In this document: one piece after another, positions 37,781-46,347 of the stretch
How positions within the stretch are numbered: position 1 is the first letter of the stretch
How the letters are laid out: the number at the start of each line of letters is the position of its first letter
Notes under the pieces: generated by a model
Databases searched by the model: none
The model's input: only the letters and a program-made list of their open reading frames with translations
Told to the model about the DNA's origin: nothing
Assembly: GCF_000802245.2 (NCBI RefSeq)
Contig: NZ_CP021080.1
Location: 1,488,001 to 1,552,000 of the forward strand
Source of the DNA: Streptomyces pluripotens
GTDB lineage: Bacteria > Actinomycetota > Actinomycetes > Streptomycetales > Streptomycetaceae
DNA length: 64,000 bases
Reading direction: 5' to 3'
Made by a program: the position numbers and the translations under genes

Positions 37781-38908
37781 ATGTCCATGGCAGGAAATCT
37801 ACGGAAGGTCACGGGACTGGGCCGGGTCAGCGGCCTGCGCAAGGTGGCACAGCTGGCCCGGCGACGGTCACGCGTGGACCTGAGCCACCCTGCCAGGTCT
37901 CCGCTGGGCTCGTCGGTGGTGAATTGCGTGACCTATCAGGACGGGGTGCGCCTTCCGGGGTGCGCGGACCTGGTGGAAGCCGTACGACGGGTGCGCAGGA
38001 GCGGAACAGGGTTCGTCTGGCTCGGGCTACATGAGCCGACGGACCGTGAGTTCGCGGGCATCGCCGAACTGTTCGATCTCCATCCGCTGGCGGCCGAGGA
38101 CGCTGTCGAGGCCCACCAGCGCCCAAAACTTGAGCATTACGGCAACACACTGTTCGCGGTGCTCAAAACCGTCTGCTACGTGGAGCACGAACGACTGACG
38201 GCGAGCAGCGAAGTGGTGAACACCGGGGAGATCATGGTGTTCACCGGCGAGGACTTCGTCATCACGGTCCGCCATGGCCGACACGGCTCGCTGGGACCAC
38301 TGCGCGAGGAACTGGAGGCGGATCCACAGCAGCTCGCCAAGGGTCCGGCGGCGGTACTACACACCATCGCCGACCATGTCGTCGACGACTACCTGAGCGT
38401 CACGGACGCATTGCAGGGCGACATCGATCAGGTGGAGACGGAGGTCTTCTCGGAGAACGGTGCACGACTCGATCCAGGACGTATCTACCAGATGAAGCGT
38501 GAATTGCTGGAGCTCAAGCGGGCGGTAGTCCCGCTGGTCCGCCCGGTGGAGGACCTGGCCACCCGGCCCCTCCGGGTCGTCGCCCCGGAGATACAGGCCT
38601 ACTTCCGGGATGTGCTCGACCATCTGATCCGGGCCAAGGATCAGATAGCGGCGTTCGACGAGCTGCTCAACTCCATACTGCAGGCCCACCTCGCACAGGT
38701 GACCGTCGCCCAGAACGAGGACATGCGCAAGATCACCGCCTGGGCCGCGGTGATCGCCGTACCGACGATGGTCTGCGGGGTGTACGGCATGAACTTCGAC
38801 CACATGCCTGAACTGCACTGGCGGTTTGGTTACCCGCTCGTCATGACTGTGATGGCGGCCGGGTGCCTGGCGCTCTACCGCGGTTTTCGGCGCAACGGCT
38901 GGCTTTGA
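37781..38908 (+). CDS. corA: CorA-family magnesium/cobalt transport protein
   Basis: A 375-residue divalent-cation channel. A long N-terminal cytoplasmic alpha/beta domain and coiled stalk helices are followed by two C-terminal membrane helices; the selectivity signature YGMNF sits at the end of the first (around residue 342). The short periplasmic loop is DHMPELHWRFGYP. The ATG at 37781 has GAGGAG about eight bases upstream; a second ATG two codons on is possible. The family moves Mg2+, sometimes Co2+ or Ni2+, into the cell; some members export Zn2+. Confidence 0.94.
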   Translation: MSMAGNLRKVTGLGRVSGLRKVAQLARRRSRVDLSHPARSPLGSSVVNCVTYQDGVRLPGCADLVEAVRRVRRSGTGFVWLGLHEPTDREFAGIAELFDLHPLAAEDAVEAHQRPKLEHYGNTLFAVLKTVCYVEHERLTASSEVVNTGEIMVFTGEDFVITVRHGRHGSLGPLREELEADPQQLAKGPAAVLHTIADHVVDDYLSVTDALQGDIDQVETEVFSENGARLDPGRIYQMKRELLELKRAVVPLVRPVEDLATRPLRVVAPEIQAYFRDVLDHLIRAKDQIAAFDELLNSILQAHLAQVTVAQNEDMRKITAWAAVIAVPTMVCGVYGMNFDHMPELHWRFGYPLVMTVMAAGCLALYRGFRRNGWL

Positions 38909-39082
38909 CGGGCAGGTGGTCCGGTCGCCGGCACATTCGCTCGGCAGTCGTGTGGGAGTCGCTTGCCGTCGTCCGGCAGGATCTCGACGACACCTGCTCC
39001 AGGCCGGCAGGGAACGGGGTGAGGCCGATGCCCGACCGCTCCAGTCCCCTACACACGTAGACGCTCCTGGCCAGCCTCCGGA

Positions 39083-39724
39083 TCAGCCGTTCCAGGCGGG
39101 ATGACGCGGGTCGTCAGCGCGCACCAGAACATCCGCGGTTCCAGCCGGGTCGTTCTCCAGCTCGTAGCGTTCGAAGGCGGGCAGGGTCCAGCGGTCGGCC
39201 TCGGGCGTGCGTCGGCGCAAGGCCGCTGGGGACAGGAGGAGGTGCACGGTCAGATCGAAAGGGAAACTGTGGCGCAGCAGGAGTGGACCATGAAACAGCA
39301 GGACTCCCCTGGGCGAAAGCTGGACATAGGAGCTGCGGGTGGCCCGGTCAGTAGCCGGGTCCCACAGGTCAGGCAGGATCCGCCCGCTTCCTCCGGGGGC
39401 AAGCGGGCGGAAGACCTCGCGCCACAGGGCGCGGGTGTCGAACCAGTCGCTGTAGTACGACTCCACGTCCCGCCGCCCGTGCTCCAGTCGCAGCGAAGCG
39501 GGGCGCAGGAATCCTTCGCTACCGACCACAAGTGGGGACCGGCCACGCACCCGCAGCGCCTCCCCTACGCGCTCGGCGAGGTCACGTGCACGGGCAGCGG
39601 GGGCTCCGTCAAAGCCGACGCGCGGCCAGGTGCCTCCGTCAGCCGGTGCCAGGCCGGCCAGCCGATCGGCGAGCAGTTCGGCCAGCCGGTCCCAGGCGAT
39701 CGCTTCCAGTCGCACGGTTCCCAT
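39083..39724 (-). CDS. Uridine kinase-like protein with degenerate P-loop
   Basis: A 213-residue protein resembling proteins annotated as uridine kinase in Streptomyces. Recognisable parts are SEGFLRPASLRLEHGRRD, YYSDWFDTRALWREVF, FHGPLLLRHSFPFDLTVHL and a C-terminal DDPRHPAWNG. The Walker A position (residues 36-47, VGFDGAPAARAR) lacks the GKS/T needed to bind ATP phosphate, so kinase activity is doubtful. The ATG at 39724 (MGTVRLEAIAWDRL) has no clear ribosome site. It is divergent from the DUF2293 gene. Family assignment is moderate; function is unclear. Confidence 0.7.
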   Translation of the reverse strand: MGTVRLEAIAWDRLAELLADRLAGLAPADGGTWPRVGFDGAPAARARDLAERVGEALRVRGRSPLVVGSEGFLRPASLRLEHGRRDVESYYSDWFDTRALWREVFRPLAPGGSGRILPDLWDPATDRATRSSYVQLSPRGVLLFHGPLLLRHSFPFDLTVHLLLSPAALRRRTPEADRWTLPAFERYELENDPAGTADVLVRADDPRHPAWNG

Positions 39725-40092
39725 GATGCCGGGTGACCCGGGCGGCCGGTGGCGGTGCCTGCCACAACAGCGACGTGGAACAAGCCACGACGCTTGCTGG
39801 CTGGGAGGCGGCAGTGTCCGGGAGGGCGCAGCAGGCATCCGCCGGGCTGTAGCAGCCTGGGTCGGCAAGCCCCGTCGGTGCCCATCTGGCAACGGCGACC
39901 GACCATGAGGAGCGAGGGCCGGCGGATTGAGCCCGGTCCGTTGTACACCGGTCTCGTGGGTTGCGGTGGCGGATGGGGTCGAGACCCCGACGCACGGCCG
40001 CGGACGGGTCTCGGTGCCCAACCAGCCCGGTGCAGAGGAGCACTTCAGCAGAGAGAGGAGGCCGTGGTACAGGTCCGCGGGAGGCGCAGGCG
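39725..40092. other. Divergent intergenic region, kinase-like / DUF2293
   Basis: About 370 bases with no supported gene. Open frames on both strands are compositional; I see no clear -10/-35 pair or repeat. Confidence 0.35.
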
Positions 40093-40809
40093 GTGACGGG
40101 GAATGAACCGCGCATGACCCTTCCCGCAACTCCCTCTCCTCCCGGTCGGCTTGTCGTGGTCCAGCCTCTCAAGCGCAAACGGTGTGCCGGATGCCGGCGT
40201 GGTCCACTGTCGCTGGTCGTGCTGGAGGACGGGGCGCCCCGCTGCCTGGACTGCGTCGACCTCGGGCATCTGGTGTTCCTGTCACGTGGTGACACAGCCC
40301 TGACCCGCAGGTCACGGGAGGAGAGCACGTTGTCAGCAGTGGTCGTCCGGTTCAACCGGCGCAAGAGCCGTTACGAACGGCAGGGCGTACTCGTGGAGGA
40401 GGCTGCGCTGATACGGGCCGAGGCCCGGTGTCTGGCGGACGCGGAGGCCCGTCGCCGCCGACGGGCGCGGGACGCACGGCGCAGGGCGGCTGAGGACGAG
40501 CGGTTCGTGGTGGCGTTCACTGCAGAGATCGTCCGGCTGTTTCCCGGCTGCCCGACCGGGCGAGCCAGGGCGATCGCCGTTCACGCGTCCGTGCGGGGCA
40601 GCGGCCGGGTCGGACGCAGCGCGGCGGGGCGGACGCTGTCGGAGGGGGCTGTGATCGCGGCGGTCGTGGCAGCCGTACGACATGTGGACACACCGTACGA
40701 CGAGCTACTGATGGGCGGGGTGCCACGGTACGAGGCACGGCGTCGGATCACCCCGGCTGTGGAGAGCGTGCTGCGGACGTGGCGGAGGGCCGGGGAAGAC
40801 GTGGGCTGA
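40093..40809 (+). CDS. DUF2293 domain-containing protein
   Basis: A 238-residue protein. Near the N-terminus a CAGC and a CLDC pair (about residues 31-58) form a probable zinc ribbon. A very basic helix with RRRRRARDARRRAAEDERF follows, then the DUF2293 domain from about 140 (EIVRLFPGCPTGRARAIAVH to HVDTPYDELLMGG). The function of the family is not established; the zinc ribbon and Arg-rich helix suggest nucleic-acid binding. The GTG at 40093 has GGGAGG about ten bases upstream; an ATG seven codons later is the alternative. Confidence 0.82.
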   Translation: MTGNEPRMTLPATPSPPGRLVVVQPLKRKRCAGCRRGPLSLVVLEDGAPRCLDCVDLGHLVFLSRGDTALTRRSREESTLSAVVVRFNRRKSRYERQGVLVEEAALIRAEARCLADAEARRRRRARDARRRAAEDERFVVAFTAEIVRLFPGCPTGRARAIAVHASVRGSGRVGRSAAGRTLSEGAVIAAVVAAVRHVDTPYDELLMGGVPRYEARRRITPAVESVLRTWRRAGEDVG

Positions 40810-41042
40810 CCAGGAGGAGCGCGGACCGACCGGGAGGGGGGGTGTGGGCTGAGGGGCGGCTGGAGGAGACCAGCGAGGAATCCGCATTCCCGTGGCGAGG
40901 GCGCAGGAAACACCCGGCGCCTCAGGACGCCGGTGCACGTCTCTGTACCCCTCGGCGGTGATCGGCTGTCCGTCACGGGCGCCCACTGCTGTACGGGTGG
41001 TGTCGGGCTCAGGCTCGGGCGGAACGAGATGAGGACGTGGTG

Positions 41043-41522
41043 ATGATCGACGGGCCATTCTTCGTACTGGTCGTGGTGGGAATCCTCGGGACGGGGCTGA
41101 TTGCAGGGGTCTTCTTCGGGTTATCAACCTTCGTGATGCGTGGGCTCGCCACGCTACCGCCCGCACAAGGGGTCGCGGCGATGAACGCGATCAACCTGGC
41201 CGCGATGCGGCCTGCCTTCATGACCGTGTTCATGGGTGCGGCGGTGCTCAGCTCGCTGATCGCGGTGGTGACGTTCGTGGTGTGGCCGGACGAGGCAAAG
41301 GTGGAGCTGCTGCTGGGCAGCGCCTTGTATCTGTTCGGCGTGTTCGGGCTGACCCTGGTCGCGAACGCGCCCCGCGACGACAGGCTTGCCCGGCTGACGG
41401 TGGGTGCCCCGGAGGCCACCGTGTACTGGCCGGTGTATGTGCGCGAGTGGATGTTCTGGAACCACGTCCGCACCGCCGCCTCCGCCGCGTCCGCCCTCGT
41501 CTACCTGCTGGCCCTGACCTGA
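41043..41522 (+). CDS. DUF1772 (anthrone oxygenase-like) membrane protein, TTA-containing
   Basis: A 159-residue membrane protein with four helices (about 6-28, 55-78, 82-100 and 138-157). The family pattern is visible in GVFFGLSTFVMRGL, QGVAAMNAINLAAMRPAFM and the C-terminal WNHVRTAASAASALVYLLAL. Members include anthrone oxygenases of polyketide pathways, but most are uncharacterised. The ATG at 41043 has GAGG eight bases upstream; two GTGs just before it are alternatives. Codon 27 (41121-41123) is TTA, so translation should need the bldA tRNA. It is followed by gltD, about 190 bases away. Confidence 0.82.
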   Translation: MIDGPFFVLVVVGILGTGLIAGVFFGLSTFVMRGLATLPPAQGVAAMNAINLAAMRPAFMTVFMGAAVLSSLIAVVTFVVWPDEAKVELLLGSALYLFGVFGLTLVANAPRDDRLARLTVGAPEATVYWPVYVREWMFWNHVRTAASAASALVYLLALT

Positions 41523-41710
41523 TCTCGTCCGGGGAGCGGGCAGCGGACGTACGACTGGTGCCGTGCTGACGGACCCGGGGCAGAAAGCGCTGTCCGCCGG
41601 TCTGCACGGCTGTCGGCGTGGACGTATCGTGGCCGGAAGAGCGCCGCCCGGTGGCGCACGGCCCGTCGTACACCCGGTGCCTTCGGCACCTGTACGCAAG
41701 GAAGACGACC

Positions 41711-43198
41711 ATGGCCGATCCCAAGGGGTTCATGACCACGCCGCGCCAGGAGTGGCCGCGGCGGCCCGTCGAGGAACGGGTACGGGACTGGGGCGAGGTG
41801 TACGTCCCTGGTGCACTGCTACCCATCATCAGCAAGCAGGCGGACCGCTGCATGGACTGCGGGATCCCCTTCTGCCACGACGCGTGCCCGCTGGGCAACC
41901 TCATTCCAGAATGGAACGATCTCGTGGCGCGGGAGGACTGGCGGGCCGCGAGCGACCGGCTGCACGCCACCAACAACTTCCCCGAGTTCACCGGCCGACT
42001 GTGTCCGGCGCCCTGCGAGGCCGGGTGCGTGCTGGCGATCAACCAGCCGGCCGTCACCATCAAGAACGTCGAATGCGCGATCGCCGACCGGGCTTGGGCG
42101 GAGGGTTTCACCCCCGCGCGGCCTCCCGAGCGGCTGTCCGACAAGACGGTGGCCGTGGTTGGCTCGGGACCCACCGGGCTCGCCGCGGCACAGCAGTTGA
42201 CCCGGGCCGGGCACACCGTCGCCGTGTTCGAGAAGGACGACCGGATCGGCGGCCTGATGCGGTACGGCATCCCGGAGTTCAAGATGGAGAAGCGCCACCT
42301 GGAGCGGCGGATCGAGCAGATGCGGGCCGAGGGGACGAAGTTCCGTACTTCGACGGCGGTCGGACGGGACATTCCAGCGATGGAACTGCGGGCCCGGTAC
42401 GACGCGATGGTGATTGCCACTGGTGCGACGGCGTGGCGGGAACTTCCGGCGCCCGGCCGTGAGTTGTACGGAATACATCAGGCGATGGAGTACCTCCCGC
42501 TGGCCAATCGGGTGTGCGAAGGGGATCTGGAGGTCTCCCCGCTGTCCGCGGCCGGCAAGCACGTGGTGATCGTCGGTGGCGGGGACACCGGAGCAGACTG
42601 CCTGGGTACCGCGGTGCGTGAGGGGGCCGCGTCCGTTACCCAGTTGGACATCTACGCACAGCCGGGTACCGAGCGCGACGAGGACACCGAGCCGTGGCCG
42701 ACGTACCCGAAGATCTACCGACTGTCGGCGGCGCACGAGGAGGCCAGGGACCTGCGTACGGCACCGGCGGCGGACGCGGACGCACGGCTGTTCGCGGCGT
42801 CCACGCTGAGTTTCAGCGGCGATGACCGCGGGCACGTGCAGTCACTCCACCTGGTGGAGGTCGATGAGCGGCGACTGCCGGTGCCGGGCACCGGGCGGAC
42901 GCTCCCCGCGGACCTCGTGCTGCTCGCGCTCGGATTCTCGGGTCCGGATCGGGAGGACGGGCTGACCGAGCAACTGGGGCTGGCGCTCGTTCCGCGTGGC
43001 ACGATCGCCCGGGACGACGGCTTCGCGACCAACGTCCCCGGGGTGTTCGCCGCCGGAGACGCAGCCCGCGGACAGTCACTTGTCGTGTGGGCGATCGCCG
43101 AGGGGCGGGCCGTCGCGGCGGCCGTCGACCGCTATCTGACGGGTAGTTCACGGCTGCCCGCTCCGATCGCGCCGACGGACCGGCCGATGACGGTGTGA
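41711..43198 (+). CDS. gltD: Glutamate synthase small subunit-type NADPH oxidoreductase
   Basis: A 495-residue FAD/NAD(P)H protein. The N-terminus carries cysteine motifs for 4Fe-4S clusters (CMDCGIPFCHDACPLGN and CPAPCEAGC). An FAD-binding VVGSGPTGLAAAQQL (about 153-167), an NADPH-binding VVIVGGGDTGADCLG and the C-terminal GVFAAGDAARGQSLVVWAI follow. In glutamate synthase this subunit passes NADPH electrons to GltB. No gltB lies next to it, so it is either a second gltD acting with a distant gltB or an oxidoreductase with another partner. The ATG at 41711 has GGAAG upstream, preceded by a GGTGCC/GGCACC hairpin at 41676-41690. Confidence 0.93.
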   Translation: MADPKGFMTTPRQEWPRRPVEERVRDWGEVYVPGALLPIISKQADRCMDCGIPFCHDACPLGNLIPEWNDLVAREDWRAASDRLHATNNFPEFTGRLCPAPCEAGCVLAINQPAVTIKNVECAIADRAWAEGFTPARPPERLSDKTVAVVGSGPTGLAAAQQLTRAGHTVAVFEKDDRIGGLMRYGIPEFKMEKRHLERRIEQMRAEGTKFRTSTAVGRDIPAMELRARYDAMVIATGATAWRELPAPGRELYGIHQAMEYLPLANRVCEGDLEVSPLSAAGKHVVIVGGGDTGADCLGTAVREGAASVTQLDIYAQPGTERDEDTEPWPTYPKIYRLSAAHEEARDLRTAPAADADARLFAASTLSFSGDDRGHVQSLHLVEVDERRLPVPGTGRTLPADLVLLALGFSGPDREDGLTEQLGLALVPRGTIARDDGFATNVPGVFAAGDAARGQSLVVWAIAEGRAVAAAVDRYLTGSSRLPAPIAPTDRPMTV

Positions 43199-43258
43199 GG
43201 GCGGTGCCGGCCCGAACCTGGGTCGCTGCCGGTGCCCCGCATCATCCGTAGATCATCG

Positions 43259-43282
43259 CTGCCGTGCCCTCGGACACGGCAG
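43259..43282 (+). terminator. Hairpin downstream of gltD
   Basis: A perfect 8-bp stem (CTGCCGTG with CACGGCAG) and an 8-base loop begin 60 bases after the gltD stop. There is no T-tract. The rest of 43199-43508 shows no gene. Confidence 0.5.
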
Positions 43283-43508
43283 AAGCCGCATCGCAGGCGG
43301 GACCAAGAGTAGTGCCGGGAGTTTCTCGAGGACCTACCCGGATTCCGATGTCCGCGGTCCCCGTCCCGGCCGTCGGCCCCGGCCTCTCGCTCGGCAATTT
43401 CCCACGTCATGCACGGTCACTGATGCACAAGGAACCCATCAATACGATCACGGCGAAGTCCAGCCTCTCTTCCATGACTGCCGGACAGTACGACCGCCAC
43501 CGCCAGGT

Positions 43509-43763
43509 TCAGGAGAGCAGGAAGTCAGCCTCCCCCGCCTTCGCCCCCTCGATGAACGCGGTCATCTCATCCATGGTGTAGATCAGCGCCGGTCCGTCCG
43601 GGTCGGTCGACTGACGCACCGCGATCCGGCCGTCGGCCAGCTTCATCGCCTCCAGGCAGTTTCCGCCGTTGCCGCCACTCCAGGGCTTGTGCCACCCTTC
43701 GCTGCCCAGCTCCCGCGCCGGCATGCCGTTGTAGACCTGACCGCGCGGCTTGATGCGATCCAT
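43509..43763 (-). CDS. DUF397 domain-containing protein
   Basis: An 84-residue protein with the DUF397 pattern: GWHKPWSGGNGGNCLEAMKL, then IAVRQSTDPDGPALIYTMDEM and a C-terminal FIEGAKAGEADFLL. In Streptomyces these small acidic proteins are nearly always encoded right after an XRE regulator, and characterised pairs (for example BldB-, WhiJ-like systems) work as regulator and modulator. Here the ATG follows the stop of the XRE gene directly (TGAATG), so the two are translationally coupled. Confidence 0.93.
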   Translation of the reverse strand: MDRIKPRGQVYNGMPARELGSEGWHKPWSGGNGGNCLEAMKLADGRIAVRQSTDPDGPALIYTMDEMTAFIEGAKAGEADFLLS

Positions 43764-44624
43764 TCACAGCTCCTTGCGGAGATCGCGCAGGATCTCCTTC
43801 GTGCGTTGTGCCGTAGCAGCCTGCGCCGCCATGCGGTCCATGACCTCCAGGTGGGTCGCCACCTCGGCGCGGGCGTCGAGGTAGACGGCCCCGGTCAAGT
43901 ACTCGCTGTAGACCATGTCCGGCAGTTCTGGCACGGCAAATCGGAACAGCACGAAGGGCCCATACGTCCCCGGGTGCGGCCCGCCCGCGAACGGGGCGAC
44001 CTGGAGCGTCACATGTGGCAGCTTCGCGGCCTCCAGCAGCCTGTCGATCTGCGCGCGCATCACCTCCGGACCGCCGACCTGGCGACGCAAGGCCGTTTCG
44101 TCCATCACCACCCAGAAGCGGGGGGCGTCCGGCCTGGTGAGCAGGTCCTGGCGCTGCATGCGTAGGGCGACGTGACGCTCGATCTCGTCCGGACTCGTCT
44201 GGCCGATGGCGCCGGATTTCAGCACCCCACGCGCATAGCCCTCGGTTTGCAGGAGTCCGGGGACGAAGTGCGGCTCATAGGAACGGATGAGACTGGCCGC
44301 GCCCTCCAGGCTCACGTACATCGAGAACCAGCCGGGCAGGATGTCGTGGAACCTCTGCCACCAGCCGGGTTTATTGGCCTCTTCGGCCAGTTGGACGAAG
44401 AGTTCGGCCTCGTCGTCGGAAACGCCGTAGGCCTTCAGTAGCAGCTGCAGGTAGGGGATCTTGAGGGCGACCTCGGCCGTCTCCATGCGTCGAACGGTGG
44501 CGGGCGCCACACGGAGGACGCGGGCAGCTTCCTCACGCCTGAGGCCGGCTCCTTCCCGCAGATCCAGCAGGCGTCGGCCGAGGACCACTTGACCCACCGT
44601 CGGCGCGGATCGCGGTTCACTCAC
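43764..44624 (-). CDS. XRE-family (WhiJ-like) transcriptional regulator, DUF5753 type
   Basis: A 286-residue regulator. A helix-turn-helix spans about residues 9-65 (LGRRLLDLREGAGLRREEAAR, then VAPATVRRMETAE). The DUF5753 effector-like domain occupies the rest, with IRSYEPHFVPGLLQTEGYAR, RQDLLTRPDAPRFWVVMDE and VTLQVAPFAGG. The GTG at 44624 has GGAGGTGGGAG just upstream; 13 more codons of open frame are Gly-rich and rejected. It forms a two-gene unit with DUF397 and is divergent from an anti-sigma-type ATPase, a typical regulatory trio in Streptomyces. Confidence 0.93.
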   Translation of the reverse strand: MSEPRSAPTVGQVVLGRRLLDLREGAGLRREEAARVLRVAPATVRRMETAEVALKIPYLQLLLKAYGVSDDEAELFVQLAEEANKPGWWQRFHDILPGWFSMYVSLEGAASLIRSYEPHFVPGLLQTEGYARGVLKSGAIGQTSPDEIERHVALRMQRQDLLTRPDAPRFWVVMDETALRRQVGGPEVMRAQIDRLLEAAKLPHVTLQVAPFAGGPHPGTYGPFVLFRFAVPELPDMVYSEYLTGAVYLDARAEVATHLEVMDRMAAQAATAQRTKEILRDLRKEL

Positions 44625-44789
44625 GCTCCCACCTCCACCGAAAGTCCCCCCGAAGGGTTCCACCGAAAAGTCCCCGACAGCCCTGCGGCGCCATTCGAAG
44701 ACTCATTCGAAGACCGGTTCGGATCCCCGATGCCCCAATTGGCGCCGCGCAAGGTGCTGTTGCGAGCAGTGTGCCACGGCCTCTGACCG

Positions 44790-44825
44790 AGTCACACTGC
44801 ACTCTGCAATTTTCAGAGTGACTCT
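44790..44825. promoter_or_regulatory. Inverted-repeat operator candidate between XRE and ATPase genes
   Basis: CACTCTG (44801-44807) and CAGAGTG (44815-44821) are perfect inverted arms around CAATTTT. An outer pair, GAGTCAC (44790-44796) and GTGACTC (44819-44825), is also perfect, the left side being extended by five bases. The site lies in the 227-base divergent promoter region, where the XRE protein could bind to control both directions. Confidence 0.55.
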
Positions 44826-44851
44826 TGCCAAGTGTCCACGGCAGGGAGATA

Positions 44852-45751
44852 GTGGCAAGCGTGATTCCGTCCGCGCCCTTAGGAACAGACGCCGCCGCAG
44901 ACCGTCCTGGTCTCGGCGCCACGACGGGAGTGACCCCTCAAAAGGGTCCTGCCCAGCGCCGGTTCCGCTTCGAACTGGCCGCACATCCGGGTTCCGTCGC
45001 CCAGGCAAGACACCTGGCGCATGCCCGGCTAACGGGCTGGTCAGTGTGCCCGGACACCTGCGACAACGCAGCTCTGGTCGTATCCGAGTTGGTCACCAAC
45101 GCGATCGTGCACACGGCGAGTCGTCTCGTCGTGTGCGAGTTGCACGACCACGACGACACGGTACGCATAGCCGTGTGCGACGAGGGCTGCGCCCCGGGCG
45201 ATCCCCAGCCGTCCCCGCAGCGTCCGGACGAGGAACACGGGAGGGGACTGTTCCTCGTCGACGCCCTGTGCCAGGCCTGGGGGGCCCAGGAACACGGCCC
45301 CGGGCTGCTGGTCTGGGCCGAGCTGGCCCGCCGGCCCGACGCGGATCACGTCGCCGCCGAGCCACGCAACGACCTGGGCTGGGGGGCCCGTCCCAAGCCG
45401 GGCCAGCCGGACGACTCCCGGGACGACGACCCGGCCGAGGCCCGTCACCGGACACCGGAGCAGGCCGGGCACCGCACACCGGACCGCTCCGTGAACCGGC
45501 CCACGGACCAGGCCATGGGGCAACACGGGTCCGGACCTCCCAAGAGCCCCGGAAGCCACGAAGGCAGCAGGGGCCCGGACCGATCCCTGCTCCGGACACC
45601 GGACGCACCCCTGCACCGGGCGCACGAGCAGAACCGGCCCGCGGAACCAGGGCCACACCGGCACGCGGCACCCGAGCAGCACAGGTACCGCACCACGGAC
45701 CCTCTGCTGCGCCGTTCCCCGGAGCAGCACCACGCCGGGGAACGGCCGTGA
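44852..45751 (+). CDS. Anti-sigma-type ATP-binding protein (HATPase_c) with long low-complexity tail
   Basis: A 299-residue protein. Residues about 40-158 form the GHKL ATPase fold of RsbW/SpoIIAB-like anti-sigma factors and regulators. The N box has VVSELVTNAIVH with Glu79 and Asn83, the G1 box has Asp110 and Gly112, and the G2 box is HGRGLFL at 129-135. After residue 160 comes a 140-residue tail rich in His, Arg, Pro, Gln and Asp, with loose repeats such as HRTPEQAGHRTPDRS. The start is uncertain: GTG at 44852 is close to GGGAG, and GTG at 44861 is the alternative. The next gene overlaps by four bases. Confidence 0.85.
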   Translation: MASVIPSAPLGTDAAADRPGLGATTGVTPQKGPAQRRFRFELAAHPGSVAQARHLAHARLTGWSVCPDTCDNAALVVSELVTNAIVHTASRLVVCELHDHDDTVRIAVCDEGCAPGDPQPSPQRPDEEHGRGLFLVDALCQAWGAQEHGPGLLVWAELARRPDADHVAAEPRNDLGWGARPKPGQPDDSRDDDPAEARHRTPEQAGHRTPDRSVNRPTDQAMGQHGSGPPKSPGSHEGSRGPDRSLLRTPDAPLHRAHEQNRPAEPGPHRHAAPEQHRYRTTDPLLRRSPEQHHAGERP

Positions 45752-46347
45752 CCGACGTCGACGCCTTTGGCGGTCGCAACAGGACCGGTCCCGACCGACA
45801 CGACACCACCACTTCCCTACGGCCCGACACCGCCGCCCCCGGTTGGCGCGCGGCGACCGGGACTGCCCACGGCCCAGCCGTCTGCGCCGGGCAGTGCGGC
45901 ACGACCGGCGCCGGGAAGCCGGTCGGACCGTCCGGCGCGACGCACTCGGTCGGGCTGGATGCCCTGGTCCGGCTGTCGCGTCGGCGGCCGACAGCGCGTC
46001 ATGCCCTTCGGCTGACCTTGCCGGAGGGCATGACGGCTCCCCTCGGCTGTGACGCTGTGGCCGTACCCAGCCACCTCGGCCCCCACGTCGTCCCGCGGCT
46101 GCCGCGGCTCGGCTGCGTGTACTCCGACGGATCCGAGTGGTGGTGGATCGTTCCGGCGGATTCCGACTACGCCCTGCCCTGGCCCTCCCCCTCCCACTAC
46201 GCCCCCGGAGCCGTGGTCACCGGAACCGCCCGGCTGATCTACCGCCCAGAGGGCACGGTCCCGTACACGCCACCGATCCCGCTGTACCTGGCGCTGTGCC
46301 GGGCGACGGGTACGACCCCGGACTGGTCCCGGGCTGTATCGGCCTAG
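45748..46347 (+). CDS. Conserved hypothetical protein coupled to the ATPase gene
   Basis: A 199-residue protein of no family I recognise. The first 80 residues are low-complexity and Gly/Thr/Pro-rich. From about residue 85 a folded domain is suggested by RHALRLTLPEGMTAPLG, then GCVYSDGSEWWWIVPADSDYAL and PYTPPIPLYLALCRATG. The GTG start overlaps the ATPase stop (GTGA), so the two proteins are made in step and may act together, perhaps as an ATPase and its partner. Function is unknown. Confidence 0.7.
   Translation: MTDVDAFGGRNRTGPDRHDTTTSLRPDTAAPGWRAATGTAHGPAVCAGQCGTTGAGKPVGPSGATHSVGLDALVRLSRRRPTARHALRLTLPEGMTAPLGCDAVAVPSHLGPHVVPRLPRLGCVYSDGSEWWWIVPADSDYALPWPSPSHYAPGAVVTGTARLIYRPEGTVPYTPPIPLYLALCRATGTTPDWSRAVSA

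Noticed and set aside
45421..45745. CRISPR or minisatellite-like repeat within the ATPase tail
   Set aside because: The repeats are loose at DNA level and vary in spacing; they reflect low-complexity protein sequence, not an array.
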